A DNA stretch of 64,000 bases from Microbotryum silenes-acaulis (GCA_003665825.1 QPFY01000009.1:1116001-1180000), one strand, 5' to 3'; numbered from the stretch's first letter, positions 33,901-46,413 are shown. The notes: generated by a model from the sequence alone, not told the origin. Numbers and translations: made by a program.

Positions 33901-36900
33901 AAGTGAATATAGTTGTCAAACTCGGTCAACTTCATGCAGTCGAGCGCGGTGAACCTTTTCGATTTTTGGACGGTGCGAGGCGGGCAGAGCAAGCATAACG
34001 GTTGGCGCTGCGAGGCAAAGCGATTTCGTCTGAGGTCAGCGAGGTGCTCCCGATGAAACGGAAGAACAACTCCAATCCACTCACTACTTTGAGCGACTCT
34101 TTCTTCCCTTCCTCGATGTCGCACAGGTCACAGATCCACTTTTTGAGGTTAGGGAAATTGAGCCCGTTGATGCCGTAGCACGAGACGTGAACAGTCATGC
34201 CACAATTGAGGCAGCTCGCATGCTCGCGCATCGGTGGAACACGCTTGCACAGCAGACACGGTCGCCATACAGGCTCGTGGGATCCACTTGCCACCGTCGC
34301 CTTGACCGGAACGACCGCACCCGTGGTCGCTCCTGCTCCCGCCTGGGTCGCAGTCGCCGTCATCGTCGTGTCGGAGGATGCAGCCACTTTCTTGCTCTTG
34401 AAGTCTCGCGGATTGTGAACAATGCCGTCGGGTAACGGCGCCGTCTTGGCGAGATCATCCGTGTCGGTCGGTGCGAACTGGACACCGTCTGTAGATCCGA
34501 TTACTCGACTGTCAGCCAAAGGTCAGACTCAGCACGGTACAGAGTCATCGACTCACAATGTCGCCAGCGAATACCACATTCCTCGCACATGACGCAAGGC
34601 TCGGGTGTGACGAGATCATCGTTGAGCGTGTCAGGGCAGAGATACCACTTGGGGGTTTTGGTGATATCGCAAATGGAGCATGTCCATTCCTTCTTGCCTA
34701 CGACGACGGACTTGGGAGCATCGACGACGGACTCGCCATCGCTATCATTCGCATTCGAAGAATCCTGGCCCAACGCCACCCGCCCACCATTCTTGGCCGA
34801 GCTCTTCTTCTTCTTCTTATCCGGGCTCGCCGCCGAAGCCGCCATCGCCCTCTCGTCCATCTGAGCGGGGATGTCCTCTTGCACCAAATGACCCATGTGA
34901 ATGTAGTAGCGCTTGACAACGTCACGCATCTTCTTGTTCGGCAAAAGACTCTTGCGAATTTCTTCAATATCGTTGAGATGTTTCTGGACACCGTCGGACA
35001 ACTTCTTGCGATCGGCTTCGGTCCAGGGTGGGAACCCGAGATCGTTTTGGGTGAGCTTACGCATCGCGTCAAGGGCAGTCGCGACCTCGTGCTTATCGTC
35101 CGAGACGAGAAGGGATAAAACTCGATTCAGCGCATCGACGCCTGCGTGTCGGTACAAGATCATTCGCTTGACCTCTTCCACCACTTCGTCGAGCAAGAAG
35201 TCGTCGATCCCGAGCTTGGGATCCGCGATGACGCCAGCCAATTCATCGTCCTCTCCCCGACGAATCGTTTGCATGTTTAAGAGTTTCTTCTTGATCTTGG
35301 GTAGTGCCGACGTCGAGCCATCGACCTTGCGTCGAGGCTTGGAAGCGACCGCTCCGAACATGGGTGCTGGAGCCTCGGGCTCAGCTTTTGCGTAGTCCCA
35401 TGCCGGAATCGTGATCTGGTAACGATGTCCGAGTCGAGTTCCGGTGCGCGGATAAATGGAATCGTGGGGATCGAGAACCGAGTTCGAAGGAGTGTGCATG
35501 CCGTAGTAGCGGAAAGGCCAACCGTTGAGCATACGCCACTGACGTGACTCGGCATGAGGACCCCGTTTGCCTGTCACGCACAAGAATGAAACGAAGGGTC
35601 AGAAGATGTGGTCACACCATGACATGAAAACTATCCGATCATTCTGCACTGACCCAAATCCGCTTCTTTGCCTTTCCCCCTGTCCTGCGCACTTGCCGCC
35701 GATTCGGCAGAGCATTCCGACCCCTTCGCAGTGGCAAGCTTGGTCCCGTTCTTGAGGGCATCCTTCGAGGACGAGTCAGGAACGCTGGATCCTTTCCCAT
35801 TGGATTTGTGGGGTTTTGGAGCGATAGCGGCATGTCGTGTCGGAGCGATCCCTGTCTCCATGTAAGCATCGACCTCGACCTGATGCGCGCGAGCACAGGG
35901 CGCGCACGCCCATGCCCAGCCGGCTTTAGGTTTTTGCGCCAAGGGGGGGTCGACGCAGCCGAGATGAAAGACCTTGGCGCATCGAGCACAAATGACCGAA
36001 TCCGAGCTGCGAAATCGTGGTTCAAGGGGAAAGGACGGGAGATCAGCACCGTTTCGACGTGATGTGGCCTCGATGGGGGATAGGAGAGGGTCTCGCACCT
36101 CGCCGCCCATTCTGAGCACTTTGAACAGCCGCGCTGGGCGTCGCAAAGTTCGTTCGTCATGGACGGTTCGCAGAGGATGAACTCGAAATGTGTCGTCAGA
36201 TGTTTGACAACATCGGCTGTGTATGAGTGTCATAGTCGAGTAAGGTCAGTGAAACGTTGGACTCGATCCCTGTGGGTGCACACCGTGGAACTAACGAGGA
36301 GCGTTTTGGACCTTGTTCACCGGGACCGCGTCAAAGTAACGGTGCAGGTAGCGATCGTAAACCTTTCAAGAGGAGATGAAAAGGTCAATCCAGGGATTTC
36401 AGAAAAACCGCGACTTGATGGTCGTTCGAATGCAACCCACCTGGGACCAGTAGAAAGCATCGGGCAGCGCTTTGAAGGCACGCATGTCGGCAATGTGTTC
36501 CTTGTGCTGCACGGTGCAAACGTGTCGGATGTAGGCGATCGGAATGACGTCGGCATGCATCGTGGCTACGACTAGTCGAAAGTCGGCGACGTATCTTTTG
36601 GAACCCCGGAATAGCCGCGGGGAATGACCAGGATCGGAGAGATGACCATCGAGGACGAGGAGCGTGTCGCAGAAGCAAGTGTCAGCTCTATGGACAGGAG
36701 AGTCCAAATACGATAGGCTTGGTACGGCCCAATGATTCTCACCTGCTCGTGATATCCCTCGACCGGAGATAGTAGTTGACTCGAACGCGGGGGACCGTGT
36801 TGGACACCTTGGTCGACGCGGGTCGCTTGGACGAGGACCCTTGGGTTGTTGGCGTCGATGATCCAGAGCTGACCACGGGGGGTAGCACTTCGAGGATACG

Positions 36901-37154
36901 TGCTACGAGATAAGGTTCTCCCTCTCGATCGAGCCATGGTGCGGAAACGAGAGCGTGGTCTGCAACAAACCATAGCCCGATTCCGGTCAGCGACTTTGAC
37001 GAGAGAGAGCGGGAGAGGGGACGGAGGAAGGGGAGACGACCAGCAACGAGCTCGGCGCTGAGCAAAGCGCAGGAAGGGAACACGTACCATTGACCTCGAG
37101 CACCTTTCCCTTTACTTCGAGCTTGCCCGTGGATGCGTTGATGCGCGGCGCCAT
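30982..37154 (-). CDS. SNT2: SNT2-type chromatin regulator (BAH, SANT, PHD, extended PHD)
   Basis: Ten exons (37088-37154, 36743-36959, 36441-36594, 36296-36362, 36099-36216, 35654-36006, 34557-35570, 34085-34488, 33801-34007, 30982-33729) encode 1782 residues. A BAH domain (about 20-190) has VRVNYYLRSRDITSRYVADFR and FYWSQVYDRYLHRYFDAVP. A PHD finger follows (CARCAKVFHLGCVDPP...CAPC). Then come an ELM2-like stretch (HRYQITIPAWDYAK), a SANT domain (FPPWTEADRKKLSDGVQK) and a zinc finger (CSICDITKTPKWYLCPD). A PHD (CLLCKRVPPM...CYGINGL) and an extended PHD (CLLCPPRT...HLLCAVW...CVLCKKDAVGACVKCAQC, MFHVSCAW, CNEHS) complete the reader set. The last 860 residues are disordered. Yeast Snt2 forms a complex with Ecm5 and Rpd3 that reads histone H3 and adjusts stress transcription. 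Domain order fits that family. Each splice keeps frame. Confidence 0.88.
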
Positions 37155-38580
37155 GCTGACGAAGCGATGTACCGCGTCCGGGACTCAGCGACCAGCGACC
37201 CGCTCCAGGCCAGCACGAGTTGGCTGCCAATCAGGGAGGGGAGATCGAGCCGATTCGAGGCGTCGAAAGGATGGCGCGAGTCGCTACAGTGGAGGCCGAC
37301 CAGGAATCGAGTTCGGACGAGACGTAACACGTCCGAATCACGACCTTGCAAGGTGAAGGAGAAAGGGTCGATTCTTCGGCTGTAGAGGAAGAATCGACTC
37401 GGGGGCAAAGTGAGGCGCAGGAAGAGAAGAAGCGCGCGTGCTCCATCTCGGACAGAGAGTCAATGCCCTCGAGCTCAGCCGCATCGGACTCGGCCATTAT
37501 CATCTAAACTACCGCACAGAGGTCTTTCAGAGAGATTTCTCCGGCGGCGGCTTGTCTATAGCAAGAGTTGCAGTATCTGATTACTCACAGAGCCAGCACC
37601 GTCTTGGCCCGTTCGAGGTGTGAGTCGAAAGCCTCATTGATGGCGAGTGACCTCGATAGCAGTCCCACGCAACGGACTAGTGCGAGTTCAACGTATTCAT
37701 TGTGCGGTTTTCAGCTCAAAACACCGTCATGGTGGTTTGTTGCGCCTTTGCATCCCCCAAAGCTCCTCGGCAAGGTCAATAACCTGACGGGGCAAATGGC
37801 GCCGACTCTAAAAGAATCGCCAACCCAAATCTTTGCCTCTCTACAGGCTTCGAACATGGTCACTAGCGCCAAATGAAGCCTTCTTGTCGTTTTTAAGCGA
37901 CTTTCCAACGGCGTCACGTCGAGTTTTCCCATTTTTACGCCGCCGATGGCCTCTGAGCTCGAAAGCGAGTTGGCTCGGCGGATCGAAACTTGTTCCTCGG
38001 CGTGCGCAGGCTGACTCTTGGCCAGTCGATTCGCTCACTGTTGGTGACCTTGTGCAGAGCAAAAGTTATTTTCGTGTAGAGGCACGGTGTGTTTCTCTCA
38101 AGGTCGTTTCGATGATTGAGTCACGCTTTGTCCCCCAAGCCCATGCTCGGCCCAGCCTCAGTGCACTCCGAGTAATCGAGCAAGGGGTCATAGCGGCAGC
38201 ACTCGGTGCGTCAGCCGAGGGCCGAGGGGGCTAAAGAGGGGGCGGCAGCCAGCCCGCAGCGAGAGCGCCTCTCTCTCCTCTCCCTGCCGGCTCGCCATCA
38301 CGTCATACCGCGCCGAGTTTGGACTTGTGGCGTTGAAGTGGACCGAAGCAGCGGTCTTCTCCTTGTCGTTCTCGCTCGGTGTGCGCCGCTGTCGAGTGCT
38401 CTGGGTCGCTTCTGGTGCTGTGTGCTGTGACTCGTGTCGTGTGAGACTTACGATCCTGCTCGACCAGGCTCGGCTCGACCAGGCTCGGCTCGACCGCGCG
38501 GAGACGGCCAACACCAGCCAACCAAGCCAACGCGCTCCTCGTTCGACCGGCCTGACTCGCCTCGAGCTCGGCTGCCTGCG
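37155..38580. other. Divergent intergenic region with a short tandem repeat
   Basis: The 1426 bp between SNT2 and the transporter gene hold both promoters. At 38459-38494 there is a CGACCAGGCTCGGCT unit repeated two and a half times. No gene is supported; open frames of 100-150 codons here lack motifs. Confidence 0.35.
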
Positions 38581-40491
38581 ATGGACCTCGATAGACCGCC
38601 ACCCTCACCCGAGCTACTGGTCCGACGAGCAGTGTCCGAGTCACGGAGGCAGTATGTGCTCGGCACGACCTTGTTGCTCGGTGTGGTCCTGCTTTGGGTC
38701 TCGGTACGTGCCTCTGGACGCCTTCTTGCCTTGCGATCGCCGCGAGAACCGGAACGAACCACGCCGCGGATCCTCATAGACCGTCGTGCTCGTATCACCG
38801 CCCGAGTCGGGTATTGTTGCTGACTCATCTCATTCCGGAATCCACAGTCTTCTTTTCTCATGAACGTCAGTCCCACCGCAATCCCACCACTTGGCCCAGT
38901 GGCCCCCAGCCTAGGTCACCCGAGCTCGACGACTCAAACTCGCTCTGGCTGGCTTGCTTGCTTCCACAGTCCATGTTCACCTCGATGAACTACAACAAGC
39001 CATTCCTCGTCACCTATCTGTGCACCGCAACTTTCACCTTCTACCTCATACGGCCAACATGGACCTATCTCCAGCTCGAGCACGAGAGGAAACGGATCGC
39101 ACGGAGCGGGTCAACCACGGTCGAAACCACAAGTCGACCCCGAGCGCATGCCGCCACCAAAAGTTCTGAACGGTTGGCAAGGTGAGATATGCACCGGATC
39201 GAGATGGTGTCTGCGATGTCGGGATAGCTTGCTGACCACGCGTGCGCTCCGTCGACCGGCTTTTACTCTAGCGTGCTTGATCCGGTGGGGTCCATCACCG
39301 ATTCAGATGGGAACGTCTACATGAGGCCGGATGTGAGTGCTCAAGTAGGCTTGCATTATTTTTGTTGTGTGGAGGCCACCAAGCTGAGTTCAGTCATACG
39401 TCTCTACCTCAGTTCGCCTTCCGAGCCCGATCCCAATCCCGGTCCATTTCTCGACCTCGATCTCTGCTCGCTTCGAATGCGAACGGCTCGGCTGTTCACA
39501 TCGCCGGTCGACCGCTTTCCATCATGTCGAACGATCCTCCTTTAACAATAAGAGAGACCGCCTCGTTGGCCTTGCTCTTCTGCGGTCTGTGGTTTTCGGC
39601 GAACTGGTCGATGAATGCGAGTTTGGGCTATACGAGCGTGTCGAGCACGACTATCCTGTCGAGCATGAGTGGTCAGTTGCCCACAGTGATTACGTGTTGG
39701 TTCGGATCCATTAATTGACGCTGGCTGTGCGAATTGTGCAGGATTCTTCACACTGGCCGTTGGGTCATGCGTTGGTGTGGAGGCGTTCACATCGGGCAAG
39801 CTCGGTTCGGTCGTGTTATCGTGAGTTGCTGCTTTATTCGCCTCCTCATTCAACACTAAATTGACAGGATCGATGCCCTCACAGGATCCTCGGCGTCATC
39901 ATCATCTCCAAGTTCGACTCTACCCTACCGCCGACCACAGCCCCTTTCCCTCTCCTCGGCGACTCGCTCGCTCTCCTCTCCGCCCTGGCCTATGCCTTCT
40001 ACGTCATCCTACTCAAAGTGCGCATACGCACCGAAGCACGAGTCTCAATGACGCTCTTCTTCGGCTTCGTCGGCCTGTTCAACATCCTCCTCATTTGGCC
40101 CATCGGCGTCATCCTTCACCTGACGCGCATCGAGCGCTTCGAATTGCCGCACGGAGGTATGCTCTGGTTATCAATCGCGATCAACGCCATGATCACCTTC
40201 GTAAGCGACGCTCTATACCTCAAAGCCATGTTGATGACTTCGCCTTTGGCGGTCACGCTCGGGATCTCGTTGACGATCCCTTTGGCGATCGTCGGTGATT
40301 GGTGGAGAGGTTCGGTCGTGGGTTGGAAGACCGTACTGGGAGGGACGTTGGTCTTGGGTAGCTTCCTCGCGAATGGTCTCATGGATTTGAGGAGTGCCAA
40401 GCAGGTCTTGGAAGAGGTCAATGGCGATTCGAGCTTATCGTCGGATGATGGATCGGAGCGGGAGAGATTGTTATCGGAACGGCGGATATAG
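38581..40491 (+). CDS. SLC35F/EamA-type multi-pass transporter
   Basis: Six exons (38581-38703, 38970-39181, 39272-39332, 39413-39671, 39742-39820, 39885-40491) encode 446 residues. About ten transmembrane segments can be read: YVLGTTLLLGVVLLWV, FLVTYLCTATFTFYLI, SLALLFCGLWFSANW, FTLAVGSCVGV, LALLSALAYAFYVILL, MTLFFGFVGLFNILLIW, LSIAINAMITFVSDALYL, then LAVTLGISLTIPLAIVGDWW and VLGGTLVLGSFLANGLMDL. The SSMFTSMNYNKPFLVTY, NASLGYTSVSSTTILSS and SDALYLKAMLMTSPLAVTLGISLTIPLA motifs match the drug/metabolite transporter family of yeast YML018C and Thi74 and human SLC35F. A 110-residue hydrophilic loop follows TM2. The acidic C-tail has ERERLL, like an acidic dileucine vacuole-sorting signal. Substrate unknown; a vacuolar location is inference. 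Confidence 0.85.
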
Positions 40492-40799
40492 ATTGATTGA
40501 TGCGGGACTTGTTGGCTGGTGCGTGTTCATCTAGAACCTTTTGTTGTAATGAGTACATTATTTCCTAGAATTCCTGGGACGATCAACAGCACAAAGACAT
40601 CTTTTCATGAGAAGGTTTCTTATTCGGATTCTATTAGATGGCCTCACGGGATCACACTACGACAACTCGAGACTCGGGGCATTTTTCTAAGGGAACTACT
40701 TTGGGGAAGGAAAACGGAACGCACTCTCTATCAAGAACTGAGGGCATGAGAATACCTATCAAACCTGTGAAAACTTAGTGACATGGGAATTTTTCACGT
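40492..40799. other. Convergent 3' region
   Basis: The 308 bp, AT-richer than its surroundings, between the transporter stop and the ferric reductase stop. Nothing else seen. Confidence 0.35.
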
Positions 40800-43521
40800 T
40801 CAGAAATCAAACTTGGCGATTTGAACCTCGACCGAAGAATCAAATTCGCGCGCTGCCAACCTAACTTCCTCATTCAAAGTATCCGGACCGCACGAAACGA
40901 TGAGCGCGCGACCGAAGCGTTGTTCGCCACTCTCGATGGCTTGACTTAAGAGACGGATCGTATCCGGTCGACCACGGTGAACGCGGACGAAAGGTCCCAC
41001 AAAAGAATCGCCTTTGGCCTCTTCCCCGAACGAGTATTTACGTTCAGGCATCTCGGAAGGGGTCGTAAGTCCTGAATCGTCGTTGGAAGAAGAAGCGCCG
41101 GGCGATACTACGTCTTCGATGGAGGGGAGCGTTCCGGGTTCGAGAGCTTCGGCTCCGTGACGGGTGATGTAGATGTCGATCGAGAGGGCGATGGATGTCG
41201 AGGTTGCGAGTTCTTGGCAAGCCGTCAGTTGGGGACGGATCCATTCGATTTGCTCTGTGCAAGTTAGGAGGTATGTTTTTCGATTCAAAGTCAGTTCAGC
41301 CTCGGGAAACAAGCTCAGATCGTTTGTGCTTACCTTTGCTTTGGATAGCCCAAACGAGGTTGACCTTTCTGAGCACGCGAGAAGGTTGTGACATCGCTTG
41401 ACCCAAGATGGAGGAGACGTGCGTGATTCCCGAACCACCAGCGACGAGGACGAGCGACTCGACGGCACCTTCGTCCCTCAGGTCGGAAGAGGCCAGACCC
41501 CCATGGGGACCTTCGACCGAGATTAGAACACCAACGGATTCGACACCTTTTTGAGCACACATTGAGGCAACGCGTTTCGCGAGACTTTGGGTCATGCCTG
41601 ATTTGATCCTCATGACGAGCTCGATGTGATCGATCTTATCGCCACTCGCGTTGGCAATAGAGAAAGGATGACTTTGTCCGTAAACCCAAGGGGTCTTCAT
41701 CATCTGAATACCCCAGAATGAGACGTAGACATGTTGACCTGCGGACCAGGCGTTGGAAGGGAACGGGATCGAGAGCAAGATGGCGCCGCTGACGACTCGG
41801 GCTTGCGCGTTGATGAGCGGTTGACGCAGCGCGAAGAAGCTCGAGATGTGCAGGACGAGTCGTGTGAGTCGCTCGAAAACCCAGATACCGACAGCGGCCC
41901 ACACCCAGGTGCGCATGATGGGACGGTCTGAATGGTACAAAAACTTCCTCGCGAGGTCAGTGCCGAGTTTGTAGCAAAAGAGGAAAGCCTGCCACATTCT
42001 CCACTTACGATACCAGGCACCGACCAGCATAAACACGGCGCCAATGAGGTGCATAAGGAGCAAGATCTCGTACATTCTCACGCGGAGGAATCTGAAGTAA
42101 ATCAAGCAGTTGATGGCGCTGCCCACTAGCGCGACGATCCCGAGCCTGACGATAGGGGCTCGAGAGTGAGTGAGTGGGGACGAAGATGCGGCTCTTACAA
42201 GCAAAGGATTACTTACTTGAAATACATCTCAGTCCACTCCTCGTGCAGTGATTCAGCTCCGGGTCCGTTGAGATAGTAGCCGATGTATGAAAAGGCGTGG
42301 ACGAAACTTTGTAGGAACTGCGGCGAACCAGGAATGAAGCATTGGTTAATTGTGGCGAGTCACGGACAGGCAGGAGTTTGTTCAAATACGTACCACAAGA
42401 AAACCCAAGATTTTGTGGTAGAATCGAACGATCTACAAAAAATTGATGACCCGTGAGCTTGAGCATAGTTGCGGTGTGTGTTGGGCAAGCCCCTGGACCG
42501 ACCTGATATTCGAAGCCTAATTGGGAAAAGAAGTGATCGGATTACAAGTCAGCCGCAAGCACACAACCAGCTCACTATAGACAGAGGGCCGTTCCAAACT
42601 ATACTCACCAGTCAGGAAGACGACGACAGAGTTTCGGCCCGCAAAAAGATACCTGCGAGAGATGATCGTAAGCGGGTTGCTTCTTAGCTCGCCAACGGGG
42701 CGAAGCCTCCGCCTCGAGCAGGGCTCACAAGAGGGGGAAATTGGCGGCGGCCATTCGTCCACAGCGACGGGAAAATGCGCGCGGTACATTTGAGCGAAGA
42801 GTAGCAGGAGTGTGCAATTTGGTGTCCACGACGAGACAAGCAATCTATGTATTTTCGAGAGAAGGCATCGTCAGGGCGGGAAAAGACCGATAGGAGACGT
42901 AGGTCACTTTATTGTGGGATCGAACTTGCAATGTTGAGCTGGAGGCCAAGATTTTGGTTGTTGACGAGTCAGTAGAGGTCGGATGCGATGTGATGGTTGG
43001 TAGGTGGATTTCGGCACTGACCGTAACTATGAGCGTCACGAGCAAAGCTCGCATGCGAGTCCATTCCGGCGTGAACGGCCAAACGCCGAGGGGTTTTGCC
43101 ATCCATGTATCGACAGTATCGCTGAGTCGAAGTAAAGCCGGACGCTCGACAAGAACCGCATGCGACCCTTTCTCGGATGTGACGACGGCCGTTTCACGAG
43201 CGACTCGGGCTCGACGAGCAAGCACGAACCAGTGTACTTGTCGCAGAACGTGACGAAGTACAAAGAGGCCTAGAACACCAGCAGCAATATAGTTGTAAGT
43301 CCTGGTGACTCCTGTTGATATAATTGAACCAGGTTCGTTTAGCTCCAATGTGTTAAGGAAAGGTTCCAACAGATCACATAAGATTGCTTACGAAGCGAGG
43401 CGATGACTTGACGGGCCTTCTCGGCCTTATCTGCGGCTGTTTGACCTCCTTTCGCTGGGGCGGCGCCCTTGGTTGCGGCGGCGGCGGCGCCGCGCACGAT
43501 CAAGCTGGCGTACGGCGTCAT
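40800..43521 (-). CDS. Ferric reductase (FRE family, heme/FAD/NAD transmembrane oxidoreductase)
   Basis: Ten exons: 43392-43521, 43022-43311, 42729-42844, 42609-42652, 42503-42516 (14 nt), 42394-42432, 42217-42317, 42009-42145, 41334-41927 and 40800-41254. They encode 639 residues. The heme core has FYHKILGF and QSFVHAFSYIGYYL, then EILLLMHLIGAVF and GAWYH, giving the paired heme histidines. The FAD motif is GQSHPFSIAN and the NADPH part has LVLVAGGSGITHVSSIL and VSCGPDTLNEEV. Fungal FRE enzymes reduce Fe(III) or Cu(II) at the plasma membrane before uptake. No signal peptide was seen at MTPYASLIVRG; the N-terminal helices act as membrane anchors. GAWYH is formed only by removing the intron 41928-42008 (81 nt, no in-frame stop), which read through would insert 27 residues there. 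No iron-uptake partner gene is in the window. Confidence 0.88.
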
Positions 43522-45300
43522 GTTGGAACTAAGGAGCGGGACGAAGACTGATCCGGAGATACTGGTCTTGCGTTATGGAGTTGGTGGACGGATGCAAAGA
43601 ACGAAACGGACCAGGTCCCTCGAAGCTCCAAGGTAGACTTATGAGTCTGCGAGATCGACCGCTCCTGATCAGTTGAAATTCGCGGCTCCGCACCTTCGCG
43701 GGTTGGTCAAATGCCTTCGCAACGGATCTGATCATCTGGTGGGCTAGAATATGCTGCGAAACCCTGACGATAACCAATCAACGTGGAGGAGCGCAGCTCA
43801 TTCGAGCGCTACTTTCGCGGTGGGATCACGGAAAACCTTCATGAGCAGTTTTCGCGACTCTGCTCGAACAGGCCTAGTTGTCCGGGGCATGTCCGTGATC
43901 GGGCCGTTGCCGCGTGCGACGCCCCTCGAAAGAAAAACACTGTAAAGTGCAGTGTGAGCAACTCGAAATGGCGATGCTGATGTAGATCTTGTATGGTAGG
44001 TCAAATCCTTCAACTTCACCGTACCAATCATACCGGTTGGGAGGTTCTGAGGTAGGTACGTACATTGAACGCTGTACCGCGGCAGCAGGCTTCGTTCAAG
44101 CGATTTTCCCGGCTCAGGGTCAACCCCGCGTTTCGGTCGCGTGGGGGACGCGCTAGCCACGAACTCAGAAGCTCCAAGAAGTCAGGGTCAGGGGCTCAAG
44201 GTTCTCGTCTACATTTTTTTTGAAGTTGTATTGTCATTCTGACCTTGAAATTCTCGTACTTACCTAAGCAGGCTGTTCGCGCTGGAGCTCCAGACCTTGA
44301 CAGAAAGCTACTGCGACTAGGCGAGGCCTAGATGCCGAGGCCGGTGTACGCAACTTGCATGTACAGCTCAAGGCTACGCTTAAGCTTACAGCCCCGTTTC
44401 TATGTTCAGATGCTTGTTCGGGCGTCCATTAGGTCAAACAGAAACCTCCATTTCAATAGAGCCCTATAGGATTATGTGTGCGACACGCGAGGGGGAAATT
44501 CAAGCTGCCGGCCGTGTGCCCATCACGGTCGGCAATGCACGTCAAGAGAACAGTTCGAGCTGACCTGCTCAGTAAATCTGTTACATCGAGAGGATATGAC
44601 CAGAATGGTGCCGCTGGACTTTCAGACCGGCTGCTTACTCTGTAGCAAACAAAAGAGGCATTCCGTCAGCTGGGCGAGACTGGTGGCTTTGCTTAAAAGT
44701 CGATGCGGATTATAAAGCGAACGCGCCGAACACTCAGATACCGTTGTTAGAATGAATTCGTCACTCGACTTCGTCGCCAAACGAAGCGCGTAGGACAGTG
44801 TGAATAGTTCTGTCATCATAGTGCGCGGTCGTCGTCCACTTTGGAGCGCGGAAAGCCCAGGGGTGGGAGATTCCAGATTGGGATAAGGCGGAGGGACGGG
44901 GAAGATCGTTTATTCACGGATAGAAGAAGCAAGGAACTTACAAGTGCTGATTGAGACCCCGGAAAAAGCGCGAATCCAAGACAGAGAAAAGAAGCAAGAT
45001 GGGGGAGGGAGCAGGAGGGCAACCACGCCGCGCCGCCAAAAAAAGGGAGAGAACGGTCGGACCAGATTGGTCAGAGCCGCCGTGGGGGGGGGGGTTGTCA
45101 AGATCCCACGAAAAGCAGGAACGTTGTGCGCGTATCCGGAGCTCGGATCGGGTTCGAACAGAGTATCAGGTGGGGCGGAGCGTTCACACTTCGCCAGGCA
45201 GCAACTGGGTTGACGGTGGCGGGTCAGAGAAAAGCGCACGATCGGCGATCCTTGTTGCGAAGTGGGCCCGGAGAGGCTCACACAAGGACCCCCGAAAGCC
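43522..45300. other. Long intergenic region, no gene supported
   Basis: About 1.8 kb upstream of the ferric reductase. Open frames here (for example 44951-45571) show no motif and biased composition. I see nothing that supports a gene or RNA. Confidence 0.3.
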
Positions 45301-45304
45301 CAGC

Positions 45305-45450
45305 CGGAAGCGCATTTTTTTTTTTTTTGACATTTTGAGGACCCAAAATCCTGAAAATCGTCGAGGCGCATTGCAAAAAATTGACATTTTGGGACGAAAC
45401 ACACGTTTCGCCCCCGAGGCGCATGTCCAGATTTTGACATTTTCCCGTGA
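45305..45450. repeat. Three-unit tandem repeat of about 54 bp
   Basis: Units carry GARGCGCAT followed about 13-18 bases later by TTGACATTTT, at TTGACA positions 45327, 45381 and 45434 (spacing 54 and 53). The first unit has a T run in its middle. Between the blocks the units diverge. Confidence 0.6.
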
Positions 45451-45728
45451 GTCGGCCCAATTTTGGCCTACCCTGAGCAGCCTACGGCATGGCTTTGGGC
45501 CCGTTTGCCTTCGCTTCGAAACGCGCTTCGCGATGCTCGCGCTTGAACAAGTCACTAGCCATTTTCGGTAATCACTTTAGTTCAGTGGCTGTTAGAGAAT
45601 ATTAGGGATTAGGTACCCCTATCAAGTAAAATAAAAATAAAAATAACTTCCCACTGCTGATATTGACGGGGCCCCTGAGGTTCCGTTCCGCTTCACTTCG
45701 TTCTGACACTGGAGCATAGCACGACGAA

Positions 45729-45971
45729 ATGATTCCATGCTTGTTTCTCGACGAAGATCAGGACTACTATTTGCACGACGATGACTTCAATCGATTACCG
45801 CCGCTCACCAACATGACGGTTGCCGAGCTCCTCGCCTTCGATGTCGCTCCCGCCGACGCGTCTCTTCACATCGAGTTGTCCAAAGACGAGCCCACCCAGT
45901 ATTCGACCTTACCCTACCCGACTCTTCAGACCAGAGACGCGGGGGTTAGTCCGTGGTTGAACGATATGTAG
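45729..45971 (+). pseudogene. Short unrecognised reading frame running into an inverted repeat
   Basis: An 80-codon frame starts MIPCLFLDEDQDYY and has an acidic, protein-like composition (TVAELLAFDVAPADAS). From codon 74 (45949) it runs into the left arm of a 183-bp inverted repeat and stops at once. It may be the 5' end of the neighbouring transposon gene cut by a rearrangement. No family recognised. Confidence 0.3.
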
Positions 45972-46413
45972 TCGTTGACGGGCCTAATGACTCGATGACC
46001 TGTCGACCATCAATCATGCGGAACGGCATAGTGCCATCAATGAGGTGTGTGGAATAGCATGTTTTCTTGATGAGGCGAAGCTCCTGTACGACGACATTTG
46101 AGAGTAGAACCAACGAGGCGAGCGTGTCTTGGTTGCAGTGGTTTGTTGTCACTTTGCTGTAGATGTATCGCACTGTAGGACACAAGACTTGTGTCAAACG
46201 AGAACTTCACAGCTCAACTGCCACTCAAAACAAGACACGCTCGCCTCGTTGGTTCTACTCTCAAATGTCGTCGTACAGGAGCTTCGCCTCATCAAGAAAA
46301 CATGCTATTCCACACACCTCATTGATGGCACTATGCCGTTCCGCATGATTGAAGGTCGACAGGTCATCGAGTCATTAGGCCCGTCAACGACTACATATCG
46401 TTCAACCACGGAC
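45949..46413. repeat. 183-bp inverted repeat with 99-bp spacer
   Basis: Arms 45949-46131 and 46231-46413 are mirror copies (x matches the complement of 92362-x). The one coding difference found is T versus A, giving MIDGRQ in the left copy and MIEGRQ in the right. Each arm encodes the same open segment, with LLSNVVVQELRLIKKTCYST and GTMPFRMI. The right arm continues into the transposon-like frame at 46414; the left arm joins an unrelated frame. Confidence 0.75.

Noticed and set aside
37833..38234. 133-codon frame upstream of the transporter
   Set aside because: No motif and no conserved-looking segment; treated as non-coding promoter DNA.
44951..45571. 206-codon open frame with basic N-terminus
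   Set aside because: It runs through the 54-bp tandem repeat and a poly(T) tract; no domain. A chance frame in GC-rich DNA.
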